A stretch of DNA of 64,000 nucleotides from Enterococcus canis NBRC 100695 (lineage in GTDB: Bacteria; Bacillota; Bacilli; Lactobacillales; Enterococcaceae), in NCBI RefSeq assembly GCF_001544375.1, contig NZ_BCQJ01000005.1:62001-126000 (forward strand), written 5' to 3'. The notes below the pieces were generated by a model. That model saw only the letters and a list, made by a program, of their open reading frames with translations. It ran no database searches and had not been told where the DNA came from. The position numbers were made by a program, and so were the translations under genes. Of the stretch, positions 8,658 through 17,479 are shown one piece after another. Positions within the stretch are counted from its first letter, which is position 1; every line of letters begins with the position of its first letter.

Positions 8658-10412
8658 TTAGTTTAAGATTTGTTCGTTGACATATTCACTATATAGCGGG
8701 TGTGACGCCATCAATTCACGATGGGTGCCACGACCAGTGACTTGGCCATGCTCAATGAAGTAAATTTGGTCAGCATCGACAATCGTCGATAGTCGGTGAG
8801 CGATGACTAAGGTCGTTCGGCCTTTCATTAATTGTTCTAAGGCACGTTGCACCATTTCTTCTGATTGGGAGTCTAAGCTGGCGGTCGCTTCATCCAGCAT
8901 TAAGATTTTTGGATCTCGCAGGAAAGCACGGGCGATGGCAATCCGTTGTTTTTGACCACCAGAAAGTTTAACACCGCGTTCTCCTAGGGTTGTTTCCAAT
9001 TGTTCTGGAAATTCCCGTACAAAGTGATCTGCAAAAGCCAGACGCAAGCCTTCCCAAAGCTCATCCTCACTTAAATCACGCCCTAAACCATACGTTAAGT
9101 TATCACGAATACTGCCAGCAAAGACAGCACTATCTTGGGAAACAAAACCGATTTGACTACGCCAATCAGCTAGTTTGATGTCAGTTAAAGGCGTTGTACC
9201 AACTGTAATTTGTCCGTTGGTAGGTTCATAAAAACGTTCCAGAAGTGAAAAAATCGTCGACTTGCCGCCACCACTAGGGCCAGCAAAAGCTACTACTGTA
9301 TTAGGCTTTGCTTCAAAAGAAACATTTTCCAACACCGGACGATCGGCTTCATAAGCAAAGCTTAATCCTTCGGCGGTAATGGTTTCGCCATCAACAGGGT
9401 GTAGATTACCCACATGGATTTTTTCAATAGGCGTTTCCAGAATTTGATCGATTCGTTCCGTAGCTCCCATCGCTTTTTGAACTTGAGAAAAGAAAGTTGC
9501 AAAAGTAGCAGCGGGCATAATGATGTTAAACAGATAGAGCAAGAAAGCCACTAATGCCCCACTGCTGAGGGTACCGGCTTGAACACGAATTGCGCCATAA
9601 CCTAGAATACCCACAAACATACCCAACATGGCCGTCATCATGATTGGTTGTAAAACAGCTTCAACCTTGGCATCTTTAACACTAAGCTTAAAGATTTTTT
9701 GGACGAAAGAGGTGCCACGAGTTTCTTCGTAAGGCTCGCCATTGCTAGCTTTGATTAGGCGGATTTCGCCTAGTTTTTCCGTGACTTCGCCGCTGAATTC
9801 AGCCGTAGCAGCTTGTAGTTGCCGACCGAGTTTCATCATGATTCGGCCAATGGGCATCATAATCAAAGCGACTACAGGTACCGCTAGAAACATAAAGGCG
9901 GCCATTTTCCAGTCCATAACGAACAGGATGATCAAAGACCCTACTAGTTGGATTGCCCCGGTAATGAAGTTGGGAAATTGAGAAGCAACGAGGTCTTTCA
10001 CCACGCCAGTATCATTTACTAGCCGTGAAGCTGTTTCGCCAGATTTGTGATCATCATAATAATTTACAGGCAGGTGAAGTAGATGCAGCCAAAGTTTATC
10101 CCGCAATGCTTTGACAACCGTTTCGCCAACATATCGTAATAAAAATCCGCCCACAGCACCAAAACCTAATTGTGCCACAAAGGCTAAAATCAAAACTACT
10201 AGCATTTTGGCATCAATTTGCGCCAGCTTACTTGTATCAATCAAGCCCTTAGTCAGTTGCGGCACAATCAAGCTAGCGCCACTAGTCAGGATACTTAGCA
10301 GTAAGCCCAAAAGAAAAAGCCCTTTTTTGGGATTTACGCTGGTAATCAGGCGCATAAAATCTTTTAATTTGTAAGTTGTTGCGGTAGTGGGGACATCAAA
10401 TCCTCGTTCCAT
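8658..10412 (-). CDS. Multidrug-type ABC half-transporter (TMD-NBD fusion)
   Basis: A 584-residue exporter half-molecule: six membrane helices within residues 1-320, then an ABC ATPase domain. The NBD is fully canonical: Walker A GPSGGGKST near 378, signature LSGGQKQR near 483, Walker B MLDEATASLD near 507 and the H-loop AHRLST near 538. Because the catalytic Glu is intact it could work as a homodimer of the LmrA/MsbA kind. AGGAGG precedes the ATG on the minus strand. The MarR-type gene ends 27 bp upstream on the same strand, so the two are probably co-transcribed and the transporter is under the MarR protein's own control. Its substrate is unknown. Confidence 0.93.
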   Translation of the reverse strand: MERGFDVPTTATTYKLKDFMRLITSVNPKKGLFLLGLLLSILTSGASLIVPQLTKGLIDTSKLAQIDAKMLVVLILAFVAQLGFGAVGGFLLRYVGETVVKALRDKLWLHLLHLPVNYYDDHKSGETASRLVNDTGVVKDLVASQFPNFITGAIQLVGSLIILFVMDWKMAAFMFLAVPVVALIMMPIGRIMMKLGRQLQAATAEFSGEVTEKLGEIRLIKASNGEPYEETRGTSFVQKIFKLSVKDAKVEAVLQPIMMTAMLGMFVGILGYGAIRVQAGTLSSGALVAFLLYLFNIIMPAATFATFFSQVQKAMGATERIDQILETPIEKIHVGNLHPVDGETITAEGLSFAYEADRPVLENVSFEAKPNTVVAFAGPSGGGKSTIFSLLERFYEPTNGQITVGTTPLTDIKLADWRSQIGFVSQDSAVFAGSIRDNLTYGLGRDLSEDELWEGLRLAFADHFVREFPEQLETTLGERGVKLSGGQKQRIAIARAFLRDPKILMLDEATASLDSQSEEMVQRALEQLMKGRTTLVIAHRLSTIVDADQIYFIEHGQVTGRGTHRELMASHPLYSEYVNEQILN

Positions 10413-10439
10413 AATTGTTCCTCCTAAAATGACAGACGC

Positions 10440-11138
10440 TTAAAAATCCGTCCAATCATCCTCTTTTGATGTTTGTTTTTTATCAGGGCGTGGGTTAGGC
10501 CAAAATCCTTGTGGATGACGCGAGTTCATCCGCGCCATACCCCGTTGGAAATTCCGAGGATCAAAGCCCATATCCCGTGCGCGATTTTGCATATCACGAC
10601 GCATTTGATGTTGTTCATGACGCGACAGCTTGCTCCAGTCGATATCCATCATTTCTTCCCGCAGTCGTTGCATTTCCGATAATTTTTCGAAGGGATCTAA
10701 CTGATTCATCCGCACGCGGTATTCCTCAGGTAAACCCTCAATGATTTTATCCAACAATCGATCAAAGTCATGCTGCTCTTCTTGCGAGAGACCAGCAAAA
10801 AATATCGCGCTCAGGTCCTGCTTCCTATCTGCGTTCTGGATGACTCGTTTCCGACCCATTTCGGTCAAATAAACCCGTTTGATCCGTTTGTCAGTCGTGT
10901 CTTCCCGTCGTTCAACGGCGCCGGCCTGTTCTAGTTTTTTTAATAATTCTGCTAAAGAACTAGGGCGGATGTCCATCAGTTCAGCTAAATTTCCTTGCGG
11001 CATGCCATCTTCTACTGCTAGTAGATTGATAACTTGTTGTTGTCCGTCAAATCGTTGCTTCTTATTGGTGAAAAAGAGAGTAGCGATTTGGCTAACATAT
11101 TGTAGTCGATGCAAAAGGTTACTTGTTTGCTCACTCAT
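10440..11138 (-). CDS. MarR-family transcriptional regulator with a charged C-terminal extension
   Basis: Residues 1-145 form a normal MarR winged-helix unit (for example GNLAELMDIRPSSLAELLKKLEQAGAV near 55-81, then the wing RREDTTDKRIKRVYLT). The protein is 232 residues, well beyond the usual 140-160. The extra 80 or so residues are rich in Arg, Met, Asn and Asp and end in KQTSKEDDWTDF, with no recognised domain. Two GGTACC-centred palindromes in its promoter are likely its operators. It sits between two divergent exporter genes and probably represses at least its own operon. The inducer is unknown. Confidence 0.9.
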   Translation of the reverse strand: MSEQTSNLLHRLQYVSQIATLFFTNKKQRFDGQQQVINLLAVEDGMPQGNLAELMDIRPSSLAELLKKLEQAGAVERREDTTDKRIKRVYLTEMGRKRVIQNADRKQDLSAIFFAGLSQEEQHDFDRLLDKIIEGLPEEYRVRMNQLDPFEKLSEMQRLREEMMDIDWSKLSRHEQHQMRRDMQNRARDMGFDPRNFQRGMARMNSRHPQGFWPNPRPDKKQTSKEDDWTDF

Positions 11139-11161
11139 ATTTATTTCCTCCTAAACAATCT

Positions 11162-11220
11162 ATTAGGTACCTAATCAATTGAACGAGATTTAGTATAGTT
11201 CGGTACCTAAATAAAGTCAA
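11162..11220 (-). promoter_or_regulatory. MarR operon promoter with two palindromic operators
   Basis: Read on the minus strand, TTGACT (11215-11220) and TATACT (11192-11197) are separated by exactly 17 bp. A palindrome TTCGGTACCTAA (one mismatch, 11199-11210) lies inside the spacer, and a perfect 14-bp palindrome ATTAGGTACCTAAT (11162-11175) lies just downstream. Their centres are 36 bp apart. The placement is what a MarR repressor would need to block RNA polymerase. Confidence 0.8.
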
Positions 11221-11239
11221 GACATTTTGTTCAAGATTT

Positions 11240-11268
11240 TTGTGAGTGGGTAAAATCCGTGCTACACT
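11240..11268 (+). promoter_or_regulatory. promoter of the second ABC half-transporter
   Basis: TTGTGA (11240-11245), 17 bp, TACACT (11263-11268), 20 bp upstream of the + strand ABC gene. No full GGTACC palindrome lies inside it, so control by the MarR protein would have to come from the neighbouring sites. Confidence 0.6.
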
Positions 11269-11288
11269 AGTAGTGAGGAGGCGATAGT

Positions 11289-13151
11289 ATGGCTGGTGGA
11301 ATGCACTTACGATCGTTTACACAGGATAAGGAAAAAATTAAAGATGCAAAAATTGAAAAGGAAACGGTCTTGCGCGTCTTGCAATATGCGAAACCTTACA
11401 AGCTTTTATTATTGCTATTTTTAGTGGTGATTAGTTTAGATGCTTTGTTTGGGGCATGGACGCCGTTACTTTTAAAATCAATCATTGATGTGGGTATCGC
11501 GCAAAAAGATGTCGGTTATGTGATACGCTATGCGCTATTTGCGGCCTTACTAGCTATTGGCAGTGCTCTTTTGACACTAGCGCAACGCTTTTTATCGGCG
11601 CGAATCGGGCAAGGGGTTATTTTTGATTTGCAAAAGGAATTATTTGAGCATATTCAGCAATTGTCGCTCGCCTTTTTTGCTCGTACGAAAACAGGCGCTC
11701 TTGTTCAACGAATCAATGGGGACGTGACGGGGGCCCAAGCAGTTTTTACCCAGACGCTCAACAGCGTGTTTAGTAATATTCTCTCAGTAGTGTTTGTTTT
11801 GGCGGCGATGTTTAGTATGAGCTGGCAGTTAACCTTGATTGCGCTTCTATTAGTGCCGGCTTTTATCTTGCCAGCCAAATTACTGGGACCTAAGTTGGCC
11901 CTTTTGATGCGTGAATCTTATGACACCAAGGCGGAAGCCACTCAACTCTCTAATGAACGTTTCAATGTGGCGGGCGCGCAGTTGGCTAAAACTTATGGGG
12001 ATCCCGTCACAGATGCCCAAACTTATGCTGCTCAATTAAAAAAGGTACGGGATCTTAGTGTTCGTCAGACCGTAACCGGTTCTTTTATGCGGGTAACAGT
12101 TGGTTTGGTCTCTTCCTTAGCCTTGGCGGTGGTTTATGGTTTCGGTGGTGTATTAGCGATTCACGAAACGATTACGGTAGGGGTAGTGGTGGCGCTGACT
12201 TCGTATTTGACCCGTTTGTATGCCCCTATCACAACGTTATCCAATGTCCAAGTAGATATTTTGACCGCCCTTGTCTCTTTTGAGCGAGTTTTTGAAATCT
12301 TAGATTTGGAACCTCATGTGAAAGAAATTGCAGCGCCAATCGATTTAGAACTGGCGATTGCGGACAAAGGAGCCAGCATTACTTTTGAACATGTTGGCTT
12401 TCATTACCCAGCGGATGATGAAATTGTGTTTGGTTCACTGGAAGTTTTACCAGAAAGCCATGATCAGGAACAGCCGATCCTGCAAGATTTGAATTTTACG
12501 ATTGCGCCAGGTGAGATGATTGCTTTAGTCGGTCCCAGTGGTGCCGGCAAATCTACCTTGTCACAGTTATTGACCCGCCTTTATGATCCAACGGAGGGGG
12601 TTGTGAAAGTGGCGGAGGTACCATTAACCGATGCTTCGCTAAAATCAGTGCGGGAAACGATTGGGATTGTCAGTCAAGATGCTCACATGTTTCATGATAC
12701 CATCGGGAATAATCTGCGCTATGCGCGTCCGGAAGCGACTGATGCGCAAATTGAAGAAGCCTTGAGGGAAGCATATATTTGGGACTTAGTGAAAAGTCTG
12801 CCGCAAGGATTGGATACGGTCATTGGAGATCGGGGTTACCGCTTGAGTGGTGGTGAGCGGCAACGTTTAGCAATTGCCAGACTGCTATTAAAAGCCCCAG
12901 CAATCGTGGTTTTGGACGAAGCAACGGCGCATTTAGACAGTGAAAGTGAACACTACATTCAAGAAGCCTTGAATACAGCTTTGACCGGACGGACGGCGGT
13001 GGTGATCGCCCACCGATTATCGACAGTACGCAATGCTGACCGGATTTTAGTTTTACAAAGTGGCAAAATCGTAGAGATGGGAACCCATCAAGAGTTGTTG
13101 CAACAACCTGGTCTTTACCAAGAGTTGTACCATCTACAATTTGAAGAATAG
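11289..13151 (+). CDS. Multidrug-type ABC half-transporter (TMD-NBD fusion), divergent partner
   Basis: A 620-residue exporter half-molecule with an N-terminal cytosolic segment of about 35 residues, six helices to about residue 330 and an ABC domain. Walker A GPSGAGKST is near 415, signature LSGGERQR near 520, Walker B VLDEATAHLD near 544, and the H-loop AHRLST near 575. About 20 extra residues (roughly 378-397, with ESHDQEQ) sit between the A-loop region and Walker A. TGAGGAGG precedes ATG 11289. Both this and the opposite-strand transporter have intact catalytic sites, which argues for two separate homodimers, but a heterodimer cannot be excluded. Confidence 0.92.
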   Translation: MAGGMHLRSFTQDKEKIKDAKIEKETVLRVLQYAKPYKLLLLLFLVVISLDALFGAWTPLLLKSIIDVGIAQKDVGYVIRYALFAALLAIGSALLTLAQRFLSARIGQGVIFDLQKELFEHIQQLSLAFFARTKTGALVQRINGDVTGAQAVFTQTLNSVFSNILSVVFVLAAMFSMSWQLTLIALLLVPAFILPAKLLGPKLALLMRESYDTKAEATQLSNERFNVAGAQLAKTYGDPVTDAQTYAAQLKKVRDLSVRQTVTGSFMRVTVGLVSSLALAVVYGFGGVLAIHETITVGVVVALTSYLTRLYAPITTLSNVQVDILTALVSFERVFEILDLEPHVKEIAAPIDLELAIADKGASITFEHVGFHYPADDEIVFGSLEVLPESHDQEQPILQDLNFTIAPGEMIALVGPSGAGKSTLSQLLTRLYDPTEGVVKVAEVPLTDASLKSVRETIGIVSQDAHMFHDTIGNNLRYARPEATDAQIEEALREAYIWDLVKSLPQGLDTVIGDRGYRLSGGERQRLAIARLLLKAPAIVVLDEATAHLDSESEHYIQEALNTALTGRTAVVIAHRLSTVRNADRILVLQSGKIVEMGTHQELLQQPGLYQELYHLQFEE

Positions 13152-13152
13152 A

Positions 13153-13186
13153 AAAAGCCAGCAAGTCTTTAGACTTGCTGGCTTTT
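13153..13186. terminator. bidirectional terminator between ABC transporter and gpmA
   Basis: AAAAGCCAGCAAGTC at 13153-13167 pairs with its complement ending at 13186, with A- and T-runs on the two sides. The genes on both sides converge here. Confidence 0.92.
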
Positions 13187-13194
13187 AAGATTGC

Positions 13195-13881
13195 TTATAG
13201 GTAGTATTTGTTGGCAACAGATAGATCATCGTTTAATTCATAAACAAGTGGTTGACCTGTTGGAATTTCAAGACCCATGATATCGTCATCAGAGATGTTT
13301 TCGATATGTTTTGCCAAAGCACGTAATGAGTTACCGTGAGCGGCTACTAAAACAGTTTTGTTATCTAATAAAGCTGGTGCAATATGATCTTCCCAGAAAG
13401 GAATCGCACGTTCTAATGTGACTTTCAAGTTTTCGCCACCAGGAATCGCACGTTTGTCCAAGCTAGCGTAACGACGATCATTTACCGCAGAACCTGGATC
13501 TGTTTCATCCAAAAGTGGTGGTAAAGTATCGTAAGAACGACGCCATAATTGTACTTGATCAGCACCATATTTTTCAGCAGTTTCTTCTTTGTTCAAGCCT
13601 TGCAACGCACCGTAGTGACGTTCGTTTAAGCGCCAAGATTTGTATTGAGGAATCCATAATTGGTCAGATTCTTCTAATACGAAGTTACAAGTTTTGATGG
13701 CACGTTTTAAAACAGAAGTGTAGGCAACATCAAATTCGATACCTGCTTCTTTTACTTTACGGCCAGCTTCTTTGGCTTCTTCGACCCCTTTTTCGCTTAA
13801 ATCAACATCGACCCAACCAGTGAATTGGTTTAAGGCATTCCATTCGCTAAGACCATGACGAACGAAGACTAATTTCAACAT
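13195..13881 (-). CDS. gpmA: 2,3-bisphosphoglycerate-dependent phosphoglycerate mutase
   Basis: Glycolytic interconversion of 3- and 2-phosphoglycerate. 228 residues, the standard cofactor-dependent dPGM length. [20 protein letters not shown] near residues 4-23 contains the phosphohistidine RHG motif; [21 protein letters not shown] near 86-100 and [12 protein letters not shown] near 176-187 complete the active site. The start is the ATG giving [10 protein letters not shown], preceded by AGGGAGAG. It is monocistronic on the minus strand. Confidence 0.97.
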   Translation of the reverse strand: MLKLVFVRHGLSEWNALNQFTGWVDVDLSEKGVEEAKEAGRKVKEAGIEFDVAYTSVLKRAIKTCNFVLEESDQLWIPQYKSWRLNERHYGALQGLNKEETAEKYGADQVQLWRRSYDTLPPLLDETDPGSAVNDRRYASLDKRAIPGGENLKVTLERAIPFWEDHIAPALLDNKTVLVAAHGNSLRALAKHIENISDDDIMGLEIPTGQPLVYELNDDLSVANKYYL

Positions 13882-13991
13882 GAACAGCTCTCCCTTAAAA
13901 TAGTTTCTGAAAATTACATTTCCTTGTTTATTGTACACTGATTTCTAGATAAAAGCTATTATTCTGACGAAAAAAGGCCCTTTTCAATCAT

Positions 13992-14018
13992 AAAAAAAGA
14001 GCGAAATCGCTCTTTTAA
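13992..14018 (-). terminator. terminator of the resolvase-like gene
   Basis: AAAAGAGCG and CGCTCTTTT flank a short loop, overlapping the stop codon of the resolvase-like gene. On the minus strand the stem is followed by a T-rich run. Confidence 0.8.
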
Positions 14019-14596
14019 GAGTAGATTCGCTCGACATCTTCTTCAGGAAGATTGATGTATTTATAACAAGTACCAACTGATACGCCACATTTATTGGAAA
14101 TAAATTGAATCGTTTCTTTTTTGTCATAATAGAGACGCCGAATTTTGCGTACTGTGCGACCATCGATTTTAGGACGACCGCCGACCTTGCCTTTTTTACG
14201 AGCTTCATTCAAACCGACCAAGGTCCGTTCTTTGATCAGATTGCACTCCATATTGGCTAAGCCTTCCATTAAAGTGAAGTAGACGTTTCCCATTTCGCTA
14301 CGGGTATCAATTGCTTCCGCTAAGCTGACCAAATGCAGGGCACGCTCTTGAAAAAGTTTTGTTAATTCTGTTAGTTGGCGAGTGGACTTGCCTAGCCGAT
14401 CCAACTGACAAACAATCAGTGTGTCACCAGCAGCCAAACGTTGAATGACTGTTTCTAAATCTGCCACAGCTTGTTGATTCGTGCTATCAAAAGATTCATG
14501 ATAGATTTCATCACAGCCGTACGCCGTTAAAGTCGCGATTTGTGAAGCCAAATCGTTATCATTGATAGTAGTGCGCGCATATCCGATTTGTTTCAT
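14015..14596 (-). CDS. Serine-recombinase-like protein, probably catalytically inactive
   Basis: 193 residues with the two-part layout of small resolvases/invertases (Tn3, Hin): a catalytic-fold domain at 1-125 and a C-terminal HTH near 160-185. Compared with Tn3 resolvase from memory, GYAR (Arg8) and LDRLG (Asp67, Arg68) are kept, but the nucleophile Ser10 is Thr (GYARTT), the Arg45 position is Gln, Arg71 is Lys and Arg125 is Cys (NMECNLIKERT). I infer that strand cleavage is lost and that it acts as a DNA-binding protein. AAAGGAA precedes the ATG. Two direct repeats lie upstream, and no transposase or inverted ends are nearby. A specialised active enzyme remains possible. Confidence 0.85.
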   Translation of the reverse strand: MKQIGYARTTINDNDLASQIATLTAYGCDEIYHESFDSTNQQAVADLETVIQRLAAGDTLIVCQLDRLGKSTRQLTELTKLFQERALHLVSLAEAIDTRSEMGNVYFTLMEGLANMECNLIKERTLVGLNEARKKGKVGGRPKIDGRTVRKIRRLYYDKKETIQFISNKCGVSVGTCYKYINLPEEDVERIYS

Positions 14597-14607
14597 GATG
14601 GTTCCTT

Positions 14608-14629
14608 TCTCGTACAAATTCTCTCGTAC
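14608..14629 (-). repeat. tandem direct repeat upstream of the resolvase-like gene
   Basis: The octamer TCTCGTAC (GTACGAGA on the coding strand) occurs at 14608-14615 and 14622-14629, a 14-bp period, directly upstream of the resolvase-like start codon. It could be a site for the product of that gene. This is inference from position only. Confidence 0.5.
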
Positions 14630-14677
14630 TAAAAATGTAGCACATTCTGTTTGAAAATGGTAGCTGAAATTTTTCAG

Positions 14678-15439
14678 TTAGTCATGGTGATAAGCCAAGT
14701 AATAGAAGCCGCTGACAAAGACAGCACCACCAATAATATTACCTAAATAAACGGGGATAAAGTTTTGGATAAATTGGCCCCAAGTTGCGCCACCTTCAAA
14801 AATGGCTGCGGGAATCACAAAGGCATTGGCCACGCTATGCTGAAAGCCAATCGCAACGAAAATCATTACAGGGAACCAAATACCTAAGATTTTGCCAGCA
14901 GCATCTTTGGCTCCATAAGATAACCAAAGCGCTAGTCCAACAAACCAGTTACAGCCGATTCCAGAAAGAAAAGCCTGTAAAGGAGAGACCCCAATTTTAC
15001 CTTGGGCTAAAGTCAGCGTTTCGTGTAAGTAATCACCACTAGCGGTTAAACCAACGACATGACCAAAAACAAAGGCTACAAACAAGGCGCCGATGACATT
15101 GAACAGCGTAATCCAAGCCCAGTTTTTCAACAACTCCACGAAGGAAACGCGTTTTTCAAACCACGCCACCGCTACCGCCATCATATTCCCCGTGATCAAC
15201 TCGCCGCCGGCTAATAAAATTACGATTAAACCAATGGGAAAGACCGAAGCACCGATTAAACTAGCAAAACTGCCCCAAGCCTCGGCCACCGAAGCGATTA
15301 CGCGGATATATGCTAAGTAGCCTAGGGAAATCATGGCGCCGCCAATAAAGCCTAATACAGCTTTGGCTAGCAACGGTTTCGCGACTTTTTTGGCACCATT
15401 CACTGCACTGATTTTTAAAATTTCTTCTGGTGAATACAT
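14678..15439 (-). CDS. Formate/nitrite transporter (FNT) family channel 1
   Basis: 253 residues, six hydrophobic helices and the FNT pattern: GGELITGNMM near 79, the broken-helix region CNWFVGLALWLSYGAKDAAGK near 162-182, and the central-pore histidine in GFQHSVANAF near 198-207. Such channels move formate, nitrite or hydrosulfide. AAGGAG precedes the ATG. It starts 9 bp after the rpiA stop on the same strand, so the two are likely co-transcribed. The formate link suggests mixed-acid fermentation, but the substrate is not proven. A second, divergent FNT gene lies at 25524. Confidence 0.9.
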   Translation of the reverse strand: MYSPEEILKISAVNGAKKVAKPLLAKAVLGFIGGAMISLGYLAYIRVIASVAEAWGSFASLIGASVFPIGLIVILLAGGELITGNMMAVAVAWFEKRVSFVELLKNWAWITLFNVIGALFVAFVFGHVVGLTASGDYLHETLTLAQGKIGVSPLQAFLSGIGCNWFVGLALWLSYGAKDAAGKILGIWFPVMIFVAIGFQHSVANAFVIPAAIFEGGATWGQFIQNFIPVYLGNIIGGAVFVSGFYYLAYHHD

Positions 15440-15448
15440 AATTACTCC

Positions 15449-16132
15449 TTATAATTGCTCGTTTACAACGATGGTTTCTGGACCTTGGTCATAGCCTACA
15501 ATTACAGTAGAGACCATATTTAAGAAAAGTCCGTGTTCCACCACGCCAACGAGATTATCTAATTCTGATCCAAAAGTGACAGGATCTTCGATGCAGGCTA
15601 AATGCAGATCGATGATATAATGGCCGCCATCGGTTTTTAAGAAGCTGCCATCGGCGTTAAGACGCATGCTAGGGTGATAGCCTCTTGTTTCAAATAAGCG
15701 GAATAATTGCTGGCTACCATAAGGAACAACTTCGACTGGCAAAGGAAAAGCCCCAAGTTTTTCCACCATTTTAGAACCATCCACGATCCAGATAATGTGT
15801 TTAGAATAGCTGGCCACAACTTTTTCAAATAGTAAGGCAGCACCGCCACCTTTGATTCCATGGAAATCGGCACTGATTTCATCCGCTCCATCAATCGTCA
15901 GGTCCACATAAGGGACGTCGTCGATTCCTTTTAAAGGAATACCTAACTCGCGCGCTTGTTTTTCAGTCTCATTTGAAGTAGTGACCCCTGTGATCTGTAG
16001 TCCTTCCTCCTGCACGCGCCGACCAATTTCTGCTACCATATAGCGTGCAGTGGAACCAGTTCCTAAGCCAACGATCATGCCATCTTTGACATATTTGGCG
16101 GCTTCGATCCCAGCCATTTGTTTTAGATTCAC
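15449..16132 (-). CDS. rpiA: Ribose-5-phosphate isomerase A
   Basis: Interconverts ribose 5-phosphate and ribulose 5-phosphate in the pentose phosphate pathway. 227 residues, typical length. [12 protein letters not shown] near 22-33, DGADEI near 83-88 and [14 protein letters not shown] near 95-108 carry the phosphate-binding and catalytic residues. The start is GTG ([15 protein letters not shown]), preceded by GAGGAAGG at good spacing; longer in-frame versions lack a site. Lies upstream of the FNT channel in a two-gene minus-strand unit. Confidence 0.95.
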   Translation of the reverse strand: MNLKQMAGIEAAKYVKDGMIVGLGTGSTARYMVAEIGRRVQEEGLQITGVTTSNETEKQARELGIPLKGIDDVPYVDLTIDGADEISADFHGIKGGGAALLFEKVVASYSKHIIWIVDGSKMVEKLGAFPLPVEVVPYGSQQLFRLFETRGYHPSMRLNADGSFLKTDGGHYIIDLHLACIEDPVTFGSELDNLVGVVEHGLFLNMVSTVIVGYDQGPETIVVNEQL

Positions 16133-16461
16133 AAAATCCTTCCTCTCTCTGTCTAAATTCAGCCATATTGTACCGTTATTCACATAAAAAAGATAGATTA
16201 CTTGAAAAATTCCTACGATATTTTAATGAAAAGAAGGAGCAAACAACTTTCTGGAGAAAAAGCACGCGGGGGAGGGTTGACAAGGTTTTTTGAACATGAT
16301 ATTCTATCAAAGGTGCTTTATATACAGGTCTCTAACCAGACGTGCTGACTGTAAAAGCAACATTGATAAAAGGGTGCAGGATTGCATATTTTTTTATCGC
16401 TAAAAAAGAACCACCTGGATGTGTGGAATTAGAAGCGAATTGAGGAAGGAGGAAACAAGGG
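16133..16461. other. intergenic region: rpiA upstream and str operon promoter-leader
   Basis: 329 bp without a gene. It holds the divergent upstream sequence of rpiA, a strong str promoter at 16277-16305 and an rpsL leader of about 150 nt. The leader contains only weak short hairpins; I see no known leader motif in it. Confidence 0.7.
16277..16305 (+). promoter_or_regulatory. str operon promoter
   Basis: TTGACA (16277-16282), 17 bp, TATTCT (16300-16305): a near-consensus sigma-A promoter about 150 bp before rpsL. Confidence 0.85.
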
Positions 16462-16875
16462 ATGCCTACAATTAACCAATTAGTACGTAAACCTCGTAAA
16501 TCTAAGGTCGAAAAATCAAATTCACCAGCATTGAACAAAGGATATAACAGCTTTAAGAAAGCTCAAACTGATGTATATTCTCCGCAAAAACGTGGGGTAT
16601 GTACACGTGTGGGTACTATGACACCTAAAAAACCGAACTCCGCTTTGCGTAAATACGCTCGTGTTCGTTTGTCAAACTTAATCGAAGTGACTGCTTATAT
16701 CCCAGGTATCGGACACAACTTGCAAGAACACAGTGTGGTATTGCTACGTGGTGGACGTGTAAAAGACTTACCAGGGGTACGTTATCATATCGTTCGTGGT
16801 GCGCTTGATACTGCGGGTGTTAACGACCGTAAACAAAGTCGTTCAAAATATGGTACAAAACGTCCTAAGAAATAA
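16462..16875 (+). CDS. rpsL: 30S ribosomal protein S12
   Basis: 137 residues, normal for Firmicutes. [19 protein letters not shown] at the N-terminus and [11 protein letters not shown] near 54-64 form the conserved decoding-centre loop; the lysines where streptomycin-resistance changes usually arise are wild type here. GGAAGGAGG precedes the ATG. First gene of the str operon, followed by rpsG after 54 bp and fusA. Confidence 0.98.
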   Translation: MPTINQLVRKPRKSKVEKSNSPALNKGYNSFKKAQTDVYSPQKRGVCTRVGTMTPKKPNSALRKYARVRLSNLIEVTAYIPGIGHNLQEHSVVLLRGGRVKDLPGVRYHIVRGALDTAGVNDRKQSRSKYGTKRPKK

Positions 16876-16929
16876 TCGATTACAAACTAACATACTATAG
16901 AGGAAATATCTCGGGAGGAGGAGTTACGG

Positions 16930-17400
16930 ATGCCACGTAAAGGTCCAGTTACAAAACGCGATGTTTTACCAGATCCTATTTATAACTCAAAATTAGTCAC
17001 TCGCTTGATCAACCGTGTAATGGTTGATGGAAAACGCGGGATTGCGTCAAACATTATCTATAATGCTTTTGACATCATCAAACAATCTACAGGCAACGAT
17101 CCATTAGAAGTTTTCGAACAAGCTATGAAGAACGTTATGCCTGTTCTTGAAGTTAAAGCTCGCCGTGTGGGGGGGTCTAACTACCAAGTGCCAGTTGAAG
17201 TTCGTCCAGAACGTCGTACAACACTTGGCTTACGTTGGGTGGTAAACTACGCTCGTTTGCGCGGTGAACACACAATGGAAGAACGTCTTGCAAAAGAAAT
17301 CATGGATGCCGCTAACAACACTGGTGCTTCTGTGAAAAAACGCGAAGACACACACAAAATGGCAGATGCCAACCGTGCGTTTGCACATTATCGTTGGTAA
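16930..17400 (+). CDS. rpsG: 30S ribosomal protein S7
   Basis: 156 residues, the expected length. It starts [19 protein letters not shown] and ends in the typical [15 protein letters not shown]. It is the primary 16S rRNA binder that nucleates assembly of the 30S head. GGGAGGAGG lies just upstream. Located between rpsL and fusA as in other bacteria. Confidence 0.98.
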   Translation: MPRKGPVTKRDVLPDPIYNSKLVTRLINRVMVDGKRGIASNIIYNAFDIIKQSTGNDPLEVFEQAMKNVMPVLEVKARRVGGSNYQVPVEVRPERRTTLGLRWVVNYARLRGEHTMEERLAKEIMDAANNTGASVKKREDTHKMADANRAFAHYRW

Positions 17401-17479
17401 GATCCTCTCTGCTGTCGCTTAGACGTAGCAGAAGTTGTCTACTATTTTCATTTTAACTAAGAGAGGAGCAACAACTAGA

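Noticed and set aside
8658-13151. Heterodimeric ABC exporter of the EfrAB/LmrCD type
   Set aside because: The two genes are divergent and both NBDs have intact catalytic Glu; heterodimers of this type usually have one degenerate site and adjacent same-strand genes.
14015-14617. Active transposon or integron resolvase
   Set aside because: No transposase, no terminal inverted repeats and loss of the nucleophilic Ser and several Arg; neighbours are housekeeping genes.
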